Shown here one piece after another: positions 37,296 through 48,300 of a stretch of 64,000 nt of DNA. The stretch's first letter is position 1, and every line of letters starts with the position of its first letter. The position numbers and the translations under genes are program-made. Below the pieces are notes generated by a model. It worked only from the letters and a program-made list of their open reading frames with translations, was not told the DNA's origin and did no database searches. The stretch covers positions 1-64,000 of the forward strand of contig NZ_LAPT01000082.1 in the NCBI RefSeq assembly GCF_003194385.1. The letters are read 5' to 3'. The DNA is from Pokkaliibacter plantistimulans. GTDB lineage: Bacteria; Pseudomonadota; Gammaproteobacteria; Pseudomonadales; Balneatricaceae.

Positions 37296-38039
37296 TTACA
37301 CCTGCTGCCGCGCACGACAGATCGCTATGAATTCTTCAACCTTGAGTGACGCACCACCAACGAGAGCGCCATCTATATCATTCTTCGCAAACAACTCACA
37401 AGCATTGTCTGATTTCACACTTCCACCGTATAAAATCGAAACAACTTCAGCCCCCTCCGCATCAACATTCGCAATGCTGGCACGAATAAACTGGTGCATT
37501 TCCTGGGCTTGATCTGGCGTTGCAGTTAGACCAGTACCAATTGCCCAGACAGGCTCATAAGCAATCACAAGCCTTTTCAGCTGAGCTTTACTCAAGACAG
37601 ATAAAACCGCATTCACTTGCCCAGAAACAACATCAAATGCAGCACCTGCCTCACGCTCTTGCATAGACTCACCTACGCAAAGCACCGGAATAAGATCAGC
37701 TTTCAATGCCGAGAGACACTTCTGAGCAACAAGCTCATCGCTCTCCCCATGCATCACCCGACGTTCGGAATGCCCTAACAACACATATCGCGCACCGACG
37801 TCTCGCAACATTTCCGTAGAAACATCACCAGTAAAAGCACCTGATGCATTTACTGAGCAGTCCTGACCGCCCATGGCCACATCGCTTAAGGCGACAATTC
37901 CCAGATACGGAAATGGAGGAAATAAAACAACATCGATGTCATCAACAGGAAGATGACTAGAAATTTCTAGACAGTATGCTCTAGCAAACTCAGAGCTACC
38001 GTTCATCTTCCAATTGCCTGCCACTACCTTGCGTCGCAT
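37296..38039 (-). CDS. tpiA: Triosephosphate isomerase
   Basis: Glycolytic enzyme interconverting dihydroxyacetone phosphate and glyceraldehyde-3-phosphate. 247 residues from the ATG at 38039, which has GGAGG about 6 bases upstream; the in-frame extension before it is unsupported. The active site is complete: the lysine of GNWKMNG, the histidine of GHSERR and the glutamate of YEPVWAIGTG. Located between glmM and secG. Confidence 0.97.
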   Translation of the reverse strand: MRRKVVAGNWKMNGSSEFARAYCLEISSHLPVDDIDVVLFPPFPYLGIVALSDVAMGGQDCSVNASGAFTGDVSTEMLRDVGARYVLLGHSERRVMHGESDELVAQKCLSALKADLIPVLCVGESMQEREAGAAFDVVSGQVNAVLSVLSKAQLKRLVIAYEPVWAIGTGLTATPDQAQEMHQFIRASIANVDAEGAEVVSILYGGSVKSDNACELFAKNDIDGALVGGASLKVEEFIAICRARQQV

Positions 38040-38093
38040 TGGCAACCTCCTCACGGCTGAAGCGGCGCCAATACTACTCAAGTTATCAGTGAC

Positions 38094-39449
38094 TTACAAG
38101 CCTTTAGCAATATTGTTGTAGAGTTTTTCCACCTCAGTTGCCAACCAGCCTCCAATGTCTGCCACCATCTGAGGATCAGAATGCTCCAACGTGACACGAA
38201 TCTTTGGCTCAGTACCTGACGCACGCAACAATACCCTGCCAACTCCAGCCAGTCGCTTTTCAGCTTCCGCCAATAGCTCTGCCACTTCCGGAAGATCCTG
38301 AGGATCCTTTCGAACAGCCACACGAATGTTGATCGTTTCCTGAGGCACTCTATCAACCTCGGCACAGGCCTCAGCAAGTGACTGACTACTCCTAAGTAAG
38401 GCCGCCAACACCTGAAGAGCAGCTATAATCCCGTCCCCTGTGCTATGGAGATAGCGGCAGACGATGTGACCAGAAGCCTCTCCTCCCAACCACCACTCAC
38501 GCGCCGTCAGCTGTTCCATCACATAACGATCCCCAACCTGCGCCCTAACAAAAGGAATATCGAGCCGTTCAAGTGCTCTCTGCAGACCAAGGTTGGACAT
38601 CAAAGTACCTACAACCCCGCCATGTAACGAGCCACGCTGCTGCAAGTCACGAGCGATCAGATACAAAAGCTCATCACCATCGATAATGCGCCCTTGATGA
38701 TCAACCATTACTACTCGGTCGCCATCACCGTCGAACGCAATGCCAAGGTCAGCATTTTCCAACAGAACTCGCTCGCTTAACTGAGCTGGATCAGTAGACC
38801 CCACGCCCGCATTGATGTTTGTTCCATTAGGAGCACAGCCTGTCGTGACAATTTGAGCCCCCAACTCCTGAAATACACTCGGAGCAACGTGATAAGTCGC
38901 CCCATGAGCACAATCCAGGACAATCTTCATGCCATTCAAACTGATGTGATTACCCAATGTACTTTTACAGAACTCAATGTAACGTCCAGCAGCATCATCA
39001 ATTCGCTTGGCTTTCCCCAAGGCTGCAGAACTCACCATTTCCATGGGTTCATCCAACATATCTTCGATTGCAGCCTCGACAGCATCAGGCAATTTTTCAC
39101 CATCTGCTGAAAAGAACTTAATTCCGTTGTCCTCAAAGGGATTGTGCGATGCACTTATGACGATACCTGCCACACACTTAAACGTACGCGCTAGGTAAGC
39201 AATAGCAGGTGTAGGCATAGGGCCAATTAACAGCACATCCACGCCCGCAGCTGACAAGCCCGCCTCCAGCGCAGACTCGAACATATATCCCGATAGCCGG
39301 GTATCTTTGCCAATGACAATGCGACTTCGGCCTTCTTTGGAAAATACCCGCCCTGCCGCCCATCCAAGCTTCATTACAAAGTCAGGCGTAATCGGTGCAA
39401 CACCGACCTTCCCCCTTATACCATCAGTACCAAAGTAGCGTTTAGACAT
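38094..39449 (-). CDS. glmM: Phosphoglucosamine mutase
   Basis: Converts glucosamine-6-phosphate to glucosamine-1-phosphate for UDP-GlcNAc synthesis. The 451 residues include the phosphoserine loop with S101 ([12 protein letters not shown]), the metal site DGDGDR and the C-terminal phosphate loop [11 protein letters not shown]. It starts 10 bases after folP, the usual folP-glmM pair. Confidence 0.97.
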   Translation of the reverse strand: MSKRYFGTDGIRGKVGVAPITPDFVMKLGWAAGRVFSKEGRSRIVIGKDTRLSGYMFESALEAGLSAAGVDVLLIGPMPTPAIAYLARTFKCVAGIVISASHNPFEDNGIKFFSADGEKLPDAVEAAIEDMLDEPMEMVSSAALGKAKRIDDAAGRYIEFCKSTLGNHISLNGMKIVLDCAHGATYHVAPSVFQELGAQIVTTGCAPNGTNINAGVGSTDPAQLSERVLLENADLGIAFDGDGDRVVMVDHQGRIIDGDELLYLIARDLQQRGSLHGGVVGTLMSNLGLQRALERLDIPFVRAQVGDRYVMEQLTAREWWLGGEASGHIVCRYLHSTGDGIIAALQVLAALLRSSQSLAEACAEVDRVPQETINIRVAVRKDPQDLPEVAELLAEAEKRLAGVGRVLLRASGTEPKIRVTLEHSDPQMVADIGGWLATEVEKLYNNIAKGL

Positions 39450-39459
39450 TACATTCCTT

Positions 39460-40284
39460 CTATACTTTCAGCACTTGGTGCGCGATTTTTAGCGCATCTA
39501 CAGTCTCTGCGACGTCATGCACCCTGAATATCCACGCGCCCTTAATCAGCGCCATCACTGCCAGCCCCAAACTACCAGCCAAACGCTGGTCGACCGGCTT
39601 GTTTAGAATCTGCCCTATCATCGACTTGCGAGACACACCAATCAATAGCGGCATATCTAATACCGCCAGCGTATCAAGATGCCGAAACAGCTCGACATTA
39701 TGCTCAAGCCCTTTACCAAAGCCAAAACCCGGATCAAGTATTAGCCTGGATCGATCTATACCCGCAGCGACACACTGACTCACACGCTCCTGCAAAAAAG
39801 CCAGTACCTCTACGGTAACGTTTGCGTAGTTCGGATGATGCTGCATGTTCTGCGGATCGCCCTGCATATGCATTAAACAAACAGCTGCATTACCTTGCAA
39901 AGTCGCATCAATTGCACCTGGACGGGTCAAAGCCCGGACGTCATTTATGATGCCAGCACCTGCTTTCACCGACTCACTTATAACCTGTGGCTCACTTGTA
40001 TCTACCGAAACAACCACATCTAAGCGTGCAGCAATCGCCTCCACCACCGGCACAACACGCTCTAGCTCTTCCTGCTGGCTTACGATTGCAGCACCCGGGC
40101 GAGTTGACTCGCCACCAATATCAATAATTGACGCGCCGTCTTTCACCATTTGCTCCGCAATACGCAGCGCATGACCAACAGACTTATACGCTCGCCCACC
40201 ATCCGAGAACGAGTCAGGGGTAACATTTAGAATACCCATTACCTGTGGAAAAGCAGGATCAAGATAGCGATTTCCGAATTGCAT
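39460..40284 (-). CDS. folP: Dihydropteroate synthase
   Basis: Joins dihydropterin pyrophosphate and p-aminobenzoate; the sulfonamide target. 274 residues from the ATG at 40284, preceded by TAGGAG; a 40-residue upstream extension overlaps the ftsH terminator and is rejected. Motifs: [27 protein letters not shown] and DPGFGFGK. It is read downstream of ftsH but separated from it by a terminator hairpin. Confidence 0.96.
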   Translation of the reverse strand: MQFGNRYLDPAFPQVMGILNVTPDSFSDGGRAYKSVGHALRIAEQMVKDGASIIDIGGESTRPGAAIVSQQEELERVVPVVEAIAARLDVVVSVDTSEPQVISESVKAGAGIINDVRALTRPGAIDATLQGNAAVCLMHMQGDPQNMQHHPNYANVTVEVLAFLQERVSQCVAAGIDRSRLILDPGFGFGKGLEHNVELFRHLDTLAVLDMPLLIGVSRKSMIGQILNKPVDQRLAGSLGLAVMALIKGAWIFRVHDVAETVDALKIAHQVLKV

Positions 40285-40348
40285 AGAAACTCCTACAAAG
40301 AAGGTAGACTCCCGCTTCAAGAACAACTCATGCCATATAAACCCAATA

Positions 40349-40382
40349 AAGACAAAAGGCCGAACGAGTCGACCTTTTGTCT
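40349..40382 (-). terminator. Intrinsic terminator after ftsH
   Basis: A long stem, AAGACAAAAGG...CCTTTTGTCTT, with a short loop, starting 18 bases past the ftsH stop, followed by TATT. The weak T-run may allow read-through to folP. Confidence 0.7.
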
Positions 40383-40400
40383 TGCAACACCATATCACAA

Positions 40401-42347
40401 TCAATGTGACGGCTGCCCTGCATCGGGATGACCACCACCTGCACGCTCATCATGAGCTGGGGTCTCTTTAAGATCTCCTCCTGAAGAAGCACCGGTAGTT
40501 GGTGGATCTTTCGGATGATCAGTCCAACCCTCAGGTGGGGTCACAGGCTTACGCGCCATCAACTCATCAATTTGTGATGCATCGATAGTCTCATACTTCA
40601 TCAACGCCTCGGCCATGGCCTCAAGAATGTCACGATTCTCGACAAGAATCTGCTTGGAACGCTCGTAGCAGCTATCAATAATTCCACGAACTTCCTGATC
40701 AATCAGTTTGGCAGTCTCAGCAGAGTGAGCACTAGCGCCGCCACCAGCACCACGGCCAAAGGGATCGGAATCCTCTTCAGCATACAACAAGGGGCCAAGC
40801 TTTTCTGATAACCCCCAACGAGTCACCATGCTGTGCGCAAGCTTGGTTGCACGCTGAATGTCATTTGAAGCGCCAGTAGTGACGCCTTCTTTACCCAACG
40901 TCATCTCCTCAGCCAGACGACCACCATAAAGGCTACAGATCTGACTCATAATAGCTTGCCTGCTGTGACTGTACCGATCCTCTTCAGGCAGAAACATAGT
41001 CACCCCTAATGCACGACCACGAGGAATAATTGTCACTTTGTAGACAGGATCATGATCAGGAACCATACGCCCAATGATCGCGTGCCCAGCTTCATGATAA
41101 GCCGTATTCAAGCGCTCTTTGTAACTCATGACCATAGAGCGTCGCTCGGCCCCCATCATGATTTTATCTTTGGCTTTATCCAGAAGACTCATGCTAACCA
41201 ATCGTTTGTTCTCACGAGCAGCAAATAATGCAGCTTCGTTAACCAGATTGGCCAAATCAGCACCGGAAAAACCAGGAGTTCCGCGAGCAATCAAGTCCGG
41301 ACGCACATCATCGGCAATAGGAACTTTACGCAGATGAACTTTCATGATCGCTTCACGTCCACGGATGTCAGGCAAACCCACATGAACCTGACGATCAAAT
41401 CGACCGGGACGTAGCAAGGCAGAATCCAACACATCAACACGGTTGGTAGCCGCGATTACAATGATGCCCTCATTTCCCTCAAAACCGTCCATTTCCACCA
41501 ACAACTGATTGAGAGTCTGCTCACGCTCATCATGGCCGCCTCCCATGCCTGAGCCACGATGACGGCCTACAGCGTCAATTTCATCGATAAAAATGATACA
41601 TGGTGCTTGCTTCTTGGCTTGCTCGAACATGTCACGTACACGAGATGCACCTACACCCACGAACATTTCTACAAAGTCAGAACCAGAAATACTGAAGAAA
41701 GGCACTTTGGCTTCGCCTGCGATGGCACGCGCCAACAGCGTCTTACCCGTACCCGGGGGGCCAGCCATTAAGACGCCGCGAGGAATTTTGCCTCCAAGAC
41801 GCTGAAACTTACCAGGATCACGTAGAAAATCGACCAGCTCTTTGACTTCCTCTTTTGCCTCTTCGACCCCAGCAACATCGGCAAAGGTCGTTTTTATCTG
41901 ATCTTCGCTAAGCAGCCTGGCTCGGCTTTTACCGAAAGCCATCGGACCACCCTTACCCCCACCGCCTTGCATCTGGCGCATAAAGAACATAAATACGGCA
42001 ATGATGACCAAAATGGGAAAGCTTGCTACCAGCAACTGCGTCCATATGCTCTGCTGCTCGGGCATTTTTCCTTCAATAGTCACATTGTGCTGCAGTAGAT
42101 CATCAATCAGCTTTTCATCGCGAACAGCAGGACGAACGGTTTCAAAACGGTCCCCATCGACACGAGTCCCCTGGATGGTATAGCTGTCAATGACTACACG
42201 AGTCACTCGACCAGCCTGCACTTCAGATACAAAGTCAGAGTAGCTCACACGCTGACCTTCAGACTCAACACTGAAGTTGTTAAATACAGTGAGAAGGACT
42301 GCAGCGATTATCAGCCACAGAACTAAATTTTTTGCCATGTCGTTCAA
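40401..42347 (-). CDS. ftsH: ATP-dependent zinc metalloprotease FtsH
   Basis: Membrane-anchored AAA+ protease controlling lipid A synthesis enzymes, sigma-32 and membrane protein quality. 648 residues: TM1 (about 8-24), a periplasmic domain, TM2 (about 103-123), Walker A GPPGTGKT (196-203), the SRH region and the zinc site HEAGH (418-422). A TTG at 42347 (AGAGGA 7 bases upstream) fits the ribosome-binding site better than the ATG three codons later, so the TTG is used. It follows rlmE, as in E. coli. Confidence 0.96.
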   Translation of the reverse strand: MNDMAKNLVLWLIIAAVLLTVFNNFSVESEGQRVSYSDFVSEVQAGRVTRVVIDSYTIQGTRVDGDRFETVRPAVRDEKLIDDLLQHNVTIEGKMPEQQSIWTQLLVASFPILVIIAVFMFFMRQMQGGGGKGGPMAFGKSRARLLSEDQIKTTFADVAGVEEAKEEVKELVDFLRDPGKFQRLGGKIPRGVLMAGPPGTGKTLLARAIAGEAKVPFFSISGSDFVEMFVGVGASRVRDMFEQAKKQAPCIIFIDEIDAVGRHRGSGMGGGHDEREQTLNQLLVEMDGFEGNEGIIVIAATNRVDVLDSALLRPGRFDRQVHVGLPDIRGREAIMKVHLRKVPIADDVRPDLIARGTPGFSGADLANLVNEAALFAARENKRLVSMSLLDKAKDKIMMGAERRSMVMSYKERLNTAYHEAGHAIIGRMVPDHDPVYKVTIIPRGRALGVTMFLPEEDRYSHSRQAIMSQICSLYGGRLAEEMTLGKEGVTTGASNDIQRATKLAHSMVTRWGLSEKLGPLLYAEEDSDPFGRGAGGGASAHSAETAKLIDQEVRGIIDSCYERSKQILVENRDILEAMAEALMKYETIDASQIDELMARKPVTPPEGWTDHPKDPPTTGASSGGDLKETPAHDERAGGGHPDAGQPSH

Positions 42348-42392
42348 GAGCTTGTCCTCTTCAACCCAATCTGCTTTTCCTGAATGACATAC

Positions 42393-43013
42393 TCAGGAGC
42401 GAAATCCCAGACCTACCAGATACACCTCGCGGGAGCGAGACCGGGAAGCATCTGGCTTCCGTGTTAACACACGCTCAAAGGAGCCCTTGAGCTCTTGCAT
42501 ATATTCAGGAAACCCTTCTCCTTGAAATACCTTGGCGACAAAGTTACCGCCAGGCTTAAGTACTGTGCGAGCCAAATCTAGCGCCAGCTCGACCAAATAC
42601 ATTGCAGCAGGTTGATCAATGTTGTGATTACCACTCATATTGGGGGCCATGTCCGAGATTACAAGATCCGCACAATCGCCCTGCATTTCAGCCACAATTG
42701 CTTCATATACTTCTTCAGAGGTGAAGTCTCCCTGAATAAAGCTCACCCCCGCAATGGGGTCCATGGTTAAAATATCAGAGGCAATTACTTTACCGTGATC
42801 ACCCACCAGTTCCACGGCAACCTGCGACCATCCACCCGGAGCTGCGCCCAAATCTATCACACGCATACCCTGCCGAAACAGTCGATCCTTTTCATTTATT
42901 TCCATCAGTTTGTAACTTGCCCGACTACGGTAGCCATCTTGCTTAGACCGCTTCACGTATACATCTGAAAAGTGCTCTTGCAGCCAGCGCCCACTGCTTT
43001 TTGATCGTGCCAC
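42393..43013 (-). CDS. rlmE: 23S rRNA 2'-O-ribose U2552 methyltransferase
   Basis: RlmE/FtsJ methylates U2552 in the A-loop of the 50S subunit. The 206 residues carry the SAM-binding motif [11 protein letters not shown] and conserved SDMAPNMSG and [13 protein letters not shown]. It forms a pair with ftsH and is divergent from yhbY. The 220-base gap to yhbY must hold both promoters; I could not define them clearly. Confidence 0.96.
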   Translation of the reverse strand: MARSKSSGRWLQEHFSDVYVKRSKQDGYRSRASYKLMEINEKDRLFRQGMRVIDLGAAPGGWSQVAVELVGDHGKVIASDILTMDPIAGVSFIQGDFTSEEVYEAIVAEMQGDCADLVISDMAPNMSGNHNIDQPAAMYLVELALDLARTVLKPGGNFVAKVFQGEGFPEYMQELKGSFERVLTRKPDASRSRSREVYLVGLGFRS

Positions 43014-43233
43014 AGACTAAATATTCCTCGCAGACAAACCTTCTTAAATCAATAAGTTGTCAATTTAATAGCAAACGATCGCCCTACGAATAAAAATCCC
43101 TAGCCTACTCCGAACGCAGCACTCGATGCACCAAGTTTGTAATGCACATTTCCTTGCTACTCAAGCACCTGGCTTTTGAGTACAATTGCGCTTTCGGCTG
43201 AATGCCAATTCGTTTGACAAAGAATCCAACATT

Positions 43234-43542
43234 ATGAGCTTATCGATTGAAGAAAAAAAGCGGCTGCGCGGCATTGGCCATCAGCTGAAACCTGTTGTCT
43301 ATGTCTCTGACCGCGGTTTGTCTGAAGGAGTGGTACAGGAAATGGACCGCGCTTTGGAAGATCACGAACTGGTCAAAGTGAAGTTCAGCATCCCTGATCG
43401 GGAAGCCAAACGCGAGGTAATGGGTGATCTGGCGCAGGTGTGTGAAGCCGAACTCATTCATGTCATCGGCAATATGGGCTTATTCTTTCGCAAGGCACAG
43501 AAACCCAATCCCAAGTTATCCAACTTACATCGCCACCTCTGA
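43234..43542 (+). CDS. yhbY: CRM-domain ribosome assembly protein YhbY
   Basis: Small RNA-binding protein associated with pre-50S particles. 102 residues from the ATG at 43234; the GxxG-type turn lies in VSDRGLSEGV and the CRM core in HELVKVKF. An in-frame start at 43186 would add 16 residues not typical of the family. In Pseudomonas yhbY sits between rlmE and greA; here IS debris separates it from greA. Confidence 0.93.
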   Translation: MSLSIEEKKRLRGIGHQLKPVVYVSDRGLSEGVVQEMDRALEDHELVKVKFSIPDREAKREVMGDLAQVCEAELIHVIGNMGLFFRKAQKPNPKLSNLHRHL

Positions 43543-43677
43543 GCCTCCCCAGCTCATCGCTATCACCTGCAGAGATATCTTTAACGCACAGCAGCAAAAT
43601 CGCCGTCTTGATGGGCGCAAGAGTGTGAACTTTAGATCGATACCAATTAGGTCCACACCTATTGAGATAGGCCGCCC

Positions 43678-43924
43678 CTACAGCGCCCGATGCACCGCAT
43701 CGGGCGTTTTGTTTTTTCAGGGCCATATGCGGCCGTTCCGTGTTGTGAATCTGCACAGCCTCGTCAACCATTCTCCTTATCTGTTCCAGATTATCAGGGC
43801 TGTGCAGCAAGAGTTCAGACTTGAGAATGCCGTTCACCCTCTCAGCCAGCGCATTCTGATAACAGTCGTAGCTATCTGTTATCGAACACTGTACGCCATA
43901 CCGTTGATGGGGTGAATGATACAG
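43678..43924 (-). pseudogene. IS3-family transposase OrfB, C-terminal fragment
   Basis: Reads DSYDCYQNALAERVNGILK, then a recognisable C-terminal integrase-core tail ending HNTERPHMALK. This segment holds the third acidic catalytic residue region (ALAER). Just after HMALK the A-run shifts the frame; in the other frame it continues KTPDAVHRAL and stops at 43678, the normal family ending. Upstream the HSDRG region is scrambled (LYHSPHQRYGVQ). Clearly a truncated, frameshifted remnant. Confidence 0.85.
43684..43718 (+). terminator. Terminator formed by IS3 orfB 3' end, facing plus strand
   Basis: A perfect 10-bp inverted repeat, CGCCCGATGC/GCATCGGGCG, with a 3-base loop is followed by TTTTGTTTTTTC on the plus strand. 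The same bases encode the final codons of the transposase on the minus strand. It lies 142 bases past yhbY and would stop transcripts leaving yhbY. Confidence 0.75.
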
Positions 43925-43986
43925 GGAGGAGTACTATTGGGCGGATTCAACCGGTCGTCGCTACACCTTTAATCATGGGGGGTTTA

Positions 43987-44491
43987 TGGGACGACCTGCG
44001 GGGTGGATGCAGCAGTTGACGGAGCGATGCGCTTACTAGGTGCCCGTCACTTCGCCGTGAGATCGAACGGCTATTTTGGGAGCAGATCGCACCGGGGTCA
44101 CAAGCGAAATGGCAGCGTAAGCCGTTGACGTATCGTCTGCGGTAGGCAAACGCTGGTTCCGTCATCGCGGCAGGATGCCATTGTTCATGTCTAACCACAT
44201 ATCCGGAAGGCACTTGTCGTTCGGGGAGCGAGAAGAGATTGGACTACTCCGGGCGCAAAGTGTTGGCATACGTGAGATTGCTCGCCGTCTTGGACGAAGT
44301 CCGTCGGCTGTTTCACGAGAGCTGACTCGTAATGCTGCGACTCGTGGCGGCCGGTTCGAGTATCGAGCTTCAGTCTTGCAGCGGAAAGCGGAATGCCCCT
44401 TCGACCTGGGCCTGCGAGAGGACGCGCCGAGTCGCTTTTTGCCAGTGACACGCCGTAACCCTGTCCAGCACATGACGAGCTCGAAGAACTG
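43987..44491 (+). pseudogene. IS30-family transposase, N-terminal remnant
   Basis: Starts MGRPAGWMQQLTERC, then needs frame changes: one frame gives SLRREIERLFWEQIA, then the original frame gives TGVTSEMAA, a stop, and AVDVSSAVGKRWFRHRG. From 44199 it reads LSFGEREEIGLLRAQ and a clear helix-turn-helix, IREIARRLGRSPSAVSREL, typical of IS30 transposases. The DDE catalytic part is absent. It lies inside the IS3 remnant in opposite orientation. Confidence 0.85.
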
Positions 44492-44560
44492 AGCTTTCTG
44501 ATGCGTCAGGTCAAGCTGCTGTTCCAGTTCCTTTGATACGCGGCTCTGGCGTAAGGGTTT
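44474..44560 (-). pseudogene. IS3-family OrfA, coiled-coil fragment
   Basis: The minus frame reads KPLRQSRVSKELEQQLDLT, then HQKAQFFELV, matching the leucine-zipper end of IS3 OrfA proteins (typically ending KAQFFE). No start or stop of its own. It links the orfA start at 44665 with the rest of the element. Confidence 0.7.
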
Positions 44561-44605
44561 GGGTATCTTACATCATGATACGTCTCTGCGCTCGCATGGA
44601 CGGGA

Positions 44606-44665
44606 CACCGCTAATTTAAAAGCCAGTGAGTAATCTCGTTGAGTACGCTTTACACCTTGTGCCAT
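44606..44665 (-). pseudogene. IS3-family OrfA, first 20 codons
   Basis: ATG with GGAG upstream, reading MAQGVKRTQRDYSLAFKLAV, the normal start of this OrfA subfamily. It breaks off exactly where a further TGTCCCGTCC (44607-44598) occurs, the element's own left-terminal sequence. Confidence 0.8.
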
Positions 44666-44785
44666 CGAATTCTCCGTCAACCCGGGATGAAAGGTGTAAA
44701 CCTTATTCAGGACGGGACACACCTTGTGCCATCGTATTCTCCGTCAATCCGGGATGGAAGGTGTAAACCTTATTCAGGACGAGAC
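44652..44785. repeat. Two tandem 67-bp copies of an IS3 left end
   Basis: 44652-44718 and 44719-44785 are direct repeats, 63 of 67 positions identical by eye. On the minus strand each starts TGTC(C/T)CGTCCTGAATAAGG and runs through the orfA start codon to ATGGCACAAGGTG(T). The junction is precise at TGTC, so the inner copy begins at an IS terminus. It looks like a left end inserted into, or recombined within, an older copy of the same left end. Confidence 0.85.
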
Positions 44786-44793
44786 AGGTAGAC

Positions 44794-44830
44794 AAAAAAA
44801 GCCCGCATTAATGTCAATGCGGGCTTTTTT
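44794..44830 (-). terminator. Intrinsic terminator after greA
   Basis: AAAAAAGCCCGCATT paired with AATGCGGGCTTTTTT, 6-base loop, T-run on both strands, 24 bases past the greA stop. It closes the carA-carB-greA unit before the IS debris. Confidence 0.93.
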
Positions 44831-44853
44831 CGCGCTAGAGATATTTATTGAGC

Positions 44854-45333
44854 TTAGACGATATGTTCAACGCCACTCACTTCATACTCCACCGCACCAT
44901 TTGGTGTTTGCACCACTACAACCTCCCCTTCCTCTTTGCCGATCAAGGCACGAGCAATGGGGGAGTTGACAGAAATTTTACCTACTTTCAGATCAGCTTC
45001 ATCGTCACCGACGATACAGTATGTGACTGCAGCATCGTTGGCGATGTTAAACAGCTCAACAGTCGTACCAAAGATCACCTTGCCAGTATTAGGCAACTTA
45101 CTGACATCAATAATCTGCGCATTGGACAACTTAGCTTCTATTTCTTTGATACGACCTTCACAGAACCCCTGCTGCTCACGAGCTGCATGGTATTCTGCAT
45201 TCTCTTTAAGATCCCCATGCTCACGCGCCTCTGCAATCGCAGCAATGATGCGTGGACGATCAACGGTCTTGAGGCGCTGCAGCTCATCACGCAGCAGCTG
45301 TTCACCTCTTACTGTCATTGGGATTCTACTCAT
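44854..45333 (-). CDS. greA: Transcription elongation factor GreA
   Basis: Reactivates backtracked RNA polymerase by stimulating transcript cleavage. 159 residues: N-terminal coiled-coil with the acidic tip in [20 protein letters not shown], and a C-terminal FKBP-like domain ([13 protein letters not shown]). Its ATG overlaps the carB stop by 4 bases, so the two are co-translated. The carB-greA order is the Pseudomonas one. Confidence 0.97.
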   Translation of the reverse strand: MSRIPMTVRGEQLLRDELQRLKTVDRPRIIAAIAEAREHGDLKENAEYHAAREQQGFCEGRIKEIEAKLSNAQIIDVSKLPNTGKVIFGTTVELFNIANDAAVTYCIVGDDEADLKVGKISVNSPIARALIGKEEGEVVVVQTPNGAVEYEVSGVEHIV

Positions 45334-48300
45334 TCGCTAATTCCTGCATGCAAATCCTGTAGACGACGAACCTGGCTTAGCTCACCAAAACCAAGTGCCA
45401 TGCAAACAGCATGCGCCCCGGCAACAGTGGTAGTGTAAGGAACCTTATAGCGCAGTGCTGAACGACGAATCAGGGATGAGTCTTCAATTGCCTGACGCCC
45501 TTCTGTGGTATTGATCACATACGCAACTTCTTCATTTTTGATCATGTCAACAATATTCGGACGACCTTCCGTCACCTTGCTCACATACTCGGCGCTAATT
45601 CCTGCCTCTACCAGAGCACGATGCGTGCCGCTGGTAGCAATCAAGCTAAAGCCTTGCTTCACCAGCTCATACGCCAATGCAATGGCAGCAGGCTTATCCG
45701 CATCGCGCACACTGATGAAGGCCTTGCCTGGACGTGGCAGCTTTTCACCCGCCCCCAGACTAGCCTTGGCAAATGCCTCAGAGAAGCTGTTACCGACTCC
45801 CATAACTTCACCGGTAGACTTCATCTCAGGACTGAGAATGGGGTCAACACCCTGGAACTTGGCAAACGGGAATACCGCTTCTTTTACTGCATAGTAAGGA
45901 GGTACGATTTCTTTGGTAAAAGCCTGCTGTACCAAGGAACTGCCCGCCATAGCTCGTGCAGCCACTTTCGCCAGAGACTGCCCAATGCACTTGGATACGA
46001 AAGGCACAGTACGCGAAGCACGAGGATTCACCTCGATGACGTAAATTTCCCCATCCTGCCAAGCCAACTGCACGTTCATCAAGCCAACAACACCTAGCTC
46101 AATGGCCATTCTCTTGACCTGTTCGCGCATCAGGTCCTGAACATCAGCAGGCAAACTGTAGGGCGGTAACGAGCAGGCAGAGTCACCTGAGTGAACACCA
46201 CACTGCTCAATATGCTGCATGATGGCACCGATAACGACCTGCTGACCATCCGCTACTGCGTCGATATCCACCTCAATAGCATTGTGCAGGAAACGATCAA
46301 GCAACACGGGCGCATCGTTGGAAACCTTAACCGCAGAAGTCATGTAACGGCGCAGCTCATCTTCCTTGTGAACAATTTCCATTGCCCGGCCACCCAGCAC
46401 ATAAGATGGGCGAACGACAAGAGGATAGCCGATCTGCTCGGCACAACGCACCGCTTCTTCAATGCTGCGTACAGTAGCGTTTGCCGGCTGCTTCAACTGC
46501 AGCTTCTGCAGCATCTGCTGGAAACGCTCACGATCTTCAGCACGATCAATGGCATCCGGGGTTGTACCAATAATGGGCACACCCGCCTCTTCCAGTGCTA
46601 CCGCGAGCTTCAAAGGGGTCTGTCCACCGAACTGAACGATTACCCCTTTGGGCTTTTCAACCTGAACAATTTCCAATACATCTTCAAGGGTAACCGGCTC
46701 GAAATACAGACGGTCCGAGGTGTCATAATCCGTAGAAACGGTTTCAGGGTTACAATTGACCATAATGGTCTCGTAACCATCTTCGCGCATGGCCAGCGCT
46801 GCGTGGACGCAGCAGTAGTCAAACTCGATACCCTGGCCGATACGGTTAGGACCACCTCCCAGCACCATGATCTTGTCACGTGCAGACGGGTTAGCTTCAC
46901 ACTCTTCCTCATAGGTCGAGTACATATAGGCAGTATCAGTAGAAAACTCGGCAGCGCAGGTGTCGACACGCTTATAGACAGGATGAATATCCAGAGCCCA
47001 ACGACGTTTGCGGAATTCTTTCTCACTTACACCCAGCAGCTCCGCCAGGCGAGCATCCGAGAACCCTTTGCGCTTGATGCGGAACAGGCTGTCCTTATCC
47101 AGGTCAGCAATCGCCAGCTTGTGAATTCGATCTTCTTCATCAACCAGATCTTTAACCTGCACCAGGAACCAGGGATCGATACCGGACAGCTTGTAGCATT
47201 CTTCAATGCTCATGCCATAGCGGAATGCATCTGCCAGGAACCAGATACGGTCAGCCCCAGGCAGAGTCAGCTCACGCACCAGCGTGTCCTTGATCTCTGG
47301 ATCATTCAGATCAGCTACAGGATTAAGACCGGTTTTGCCCACTTCCAGACCACGCAGCGCCTTCTGCAATGACTCCTGGAAGGTACGGCCAATAGCCATG
47401 ACCTCACCCACAGACTTCATCTGCGTAGTCAGACGATCATTGGCCTGAGGGAATTTTTCAAAAGTAAAACGGGGCACCTTGGTGACAACATAGTCGATCG
47501 ATGGCTCGAACGACGCCGGAGTACGGCCACCGGTGATGTCGTTCTGCAACTCATCCAGGGTATAACCCACAGCCAGTTTGGCTGCGACCTTAGCAATAGG
47601 GAAGCCCGTCGCTTTGGAAGCAAGTGCGGATGAGCGAGATACACGAGGATTCATCTCGATCACAACCATACGTCCAGTTTTCGGATCAATACCGAACTGC
47701 ACGTTGGAGCCACCGGTTTCAACACCAATCTCACGCAACACTGCCAGCGAGGCATTACGCATGATCTGGTATTCTTTGTCAGTTAATGTCTGTGCAGGCG
47801 CAACGGTGATCGAGTCACCCGTATGCACGCCCATCGCATCAAAGTTTTCAATCGCACAGATAATGATGCAGTTGTCGTTTTTGTCACGAACAACTTCCAT
47901 CTCATATTCTTTCCAGCCAATCAGAGACTCATCGATCAGCAGCTCACTGGTCGGAGAAAGATCCAGACCACGAGTACAGATCTCTTCAAACTCTTCACGG
48001 TTGTAGGCAATCCCACCGCCCGAGCCGCCCATAGTGAAGGATGGACGAATGATGCAGGGGAAGCCGATATCAGCCTGAACCTTCCAGGCTTCTTCCATAC
48101 TGTGTGCAATGGAAGCACGCGGACACTCCAGCCCAATTTTCTTCATGGCCACATCAAAGCGATCGCGGTTTTCTGCCTTATCAATGGTATCGGCATTAGC
48201 ACCGATCATTTCCACGCCAAACTTCGCCAGAACACCATGACGCTCGAGATCCAATGCGCAGTTCAGGGCAGTCTGCCCTCCCATGGTTGGCAGGATGGCG

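Larger units (their letters stand above)
43644..44718 (-). mobile_element. Degenerate IS3-family element, interrupted
   Basis: Pieces of one IS3-type element lie in consistent minus-strand order: left end TGTCCCGTCC at 44718, orfA start (44665-44606), orfA coiled-coil part (44560-44474), then a foreign IS30 remnant, then the orfB C-terminus (43924-43678). A partial inverted match to the left end (CAATTAGGTCCACACCT, 43644-43660) marks the right end. Most of orfB, including its catalytic aspartates, is missing, so it is dead. The outermost right-end bases do not match the left end and may be lost. Confidence 0.75.

Noticed and set aside
43543-44853. CRISPR array or attachment site in the repeat region
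   Set aside because: Only two direct copies without spacers, fully explained by IS left ends; no integrase and no tRNA-derived duplication.
44724-44969. 81-codon plus-strand frame over IS end and greA terminator
   Set aside because: Crosses a tandem IS repeat, a terminator and the greA 3' end; not a gene.
46191-47372. 393-codon frame antisense to carB
   Set aside because: Shadow of the highly conserved carB coding strand; the composition is that of a reverse-frame translation and no domain is recognisable.
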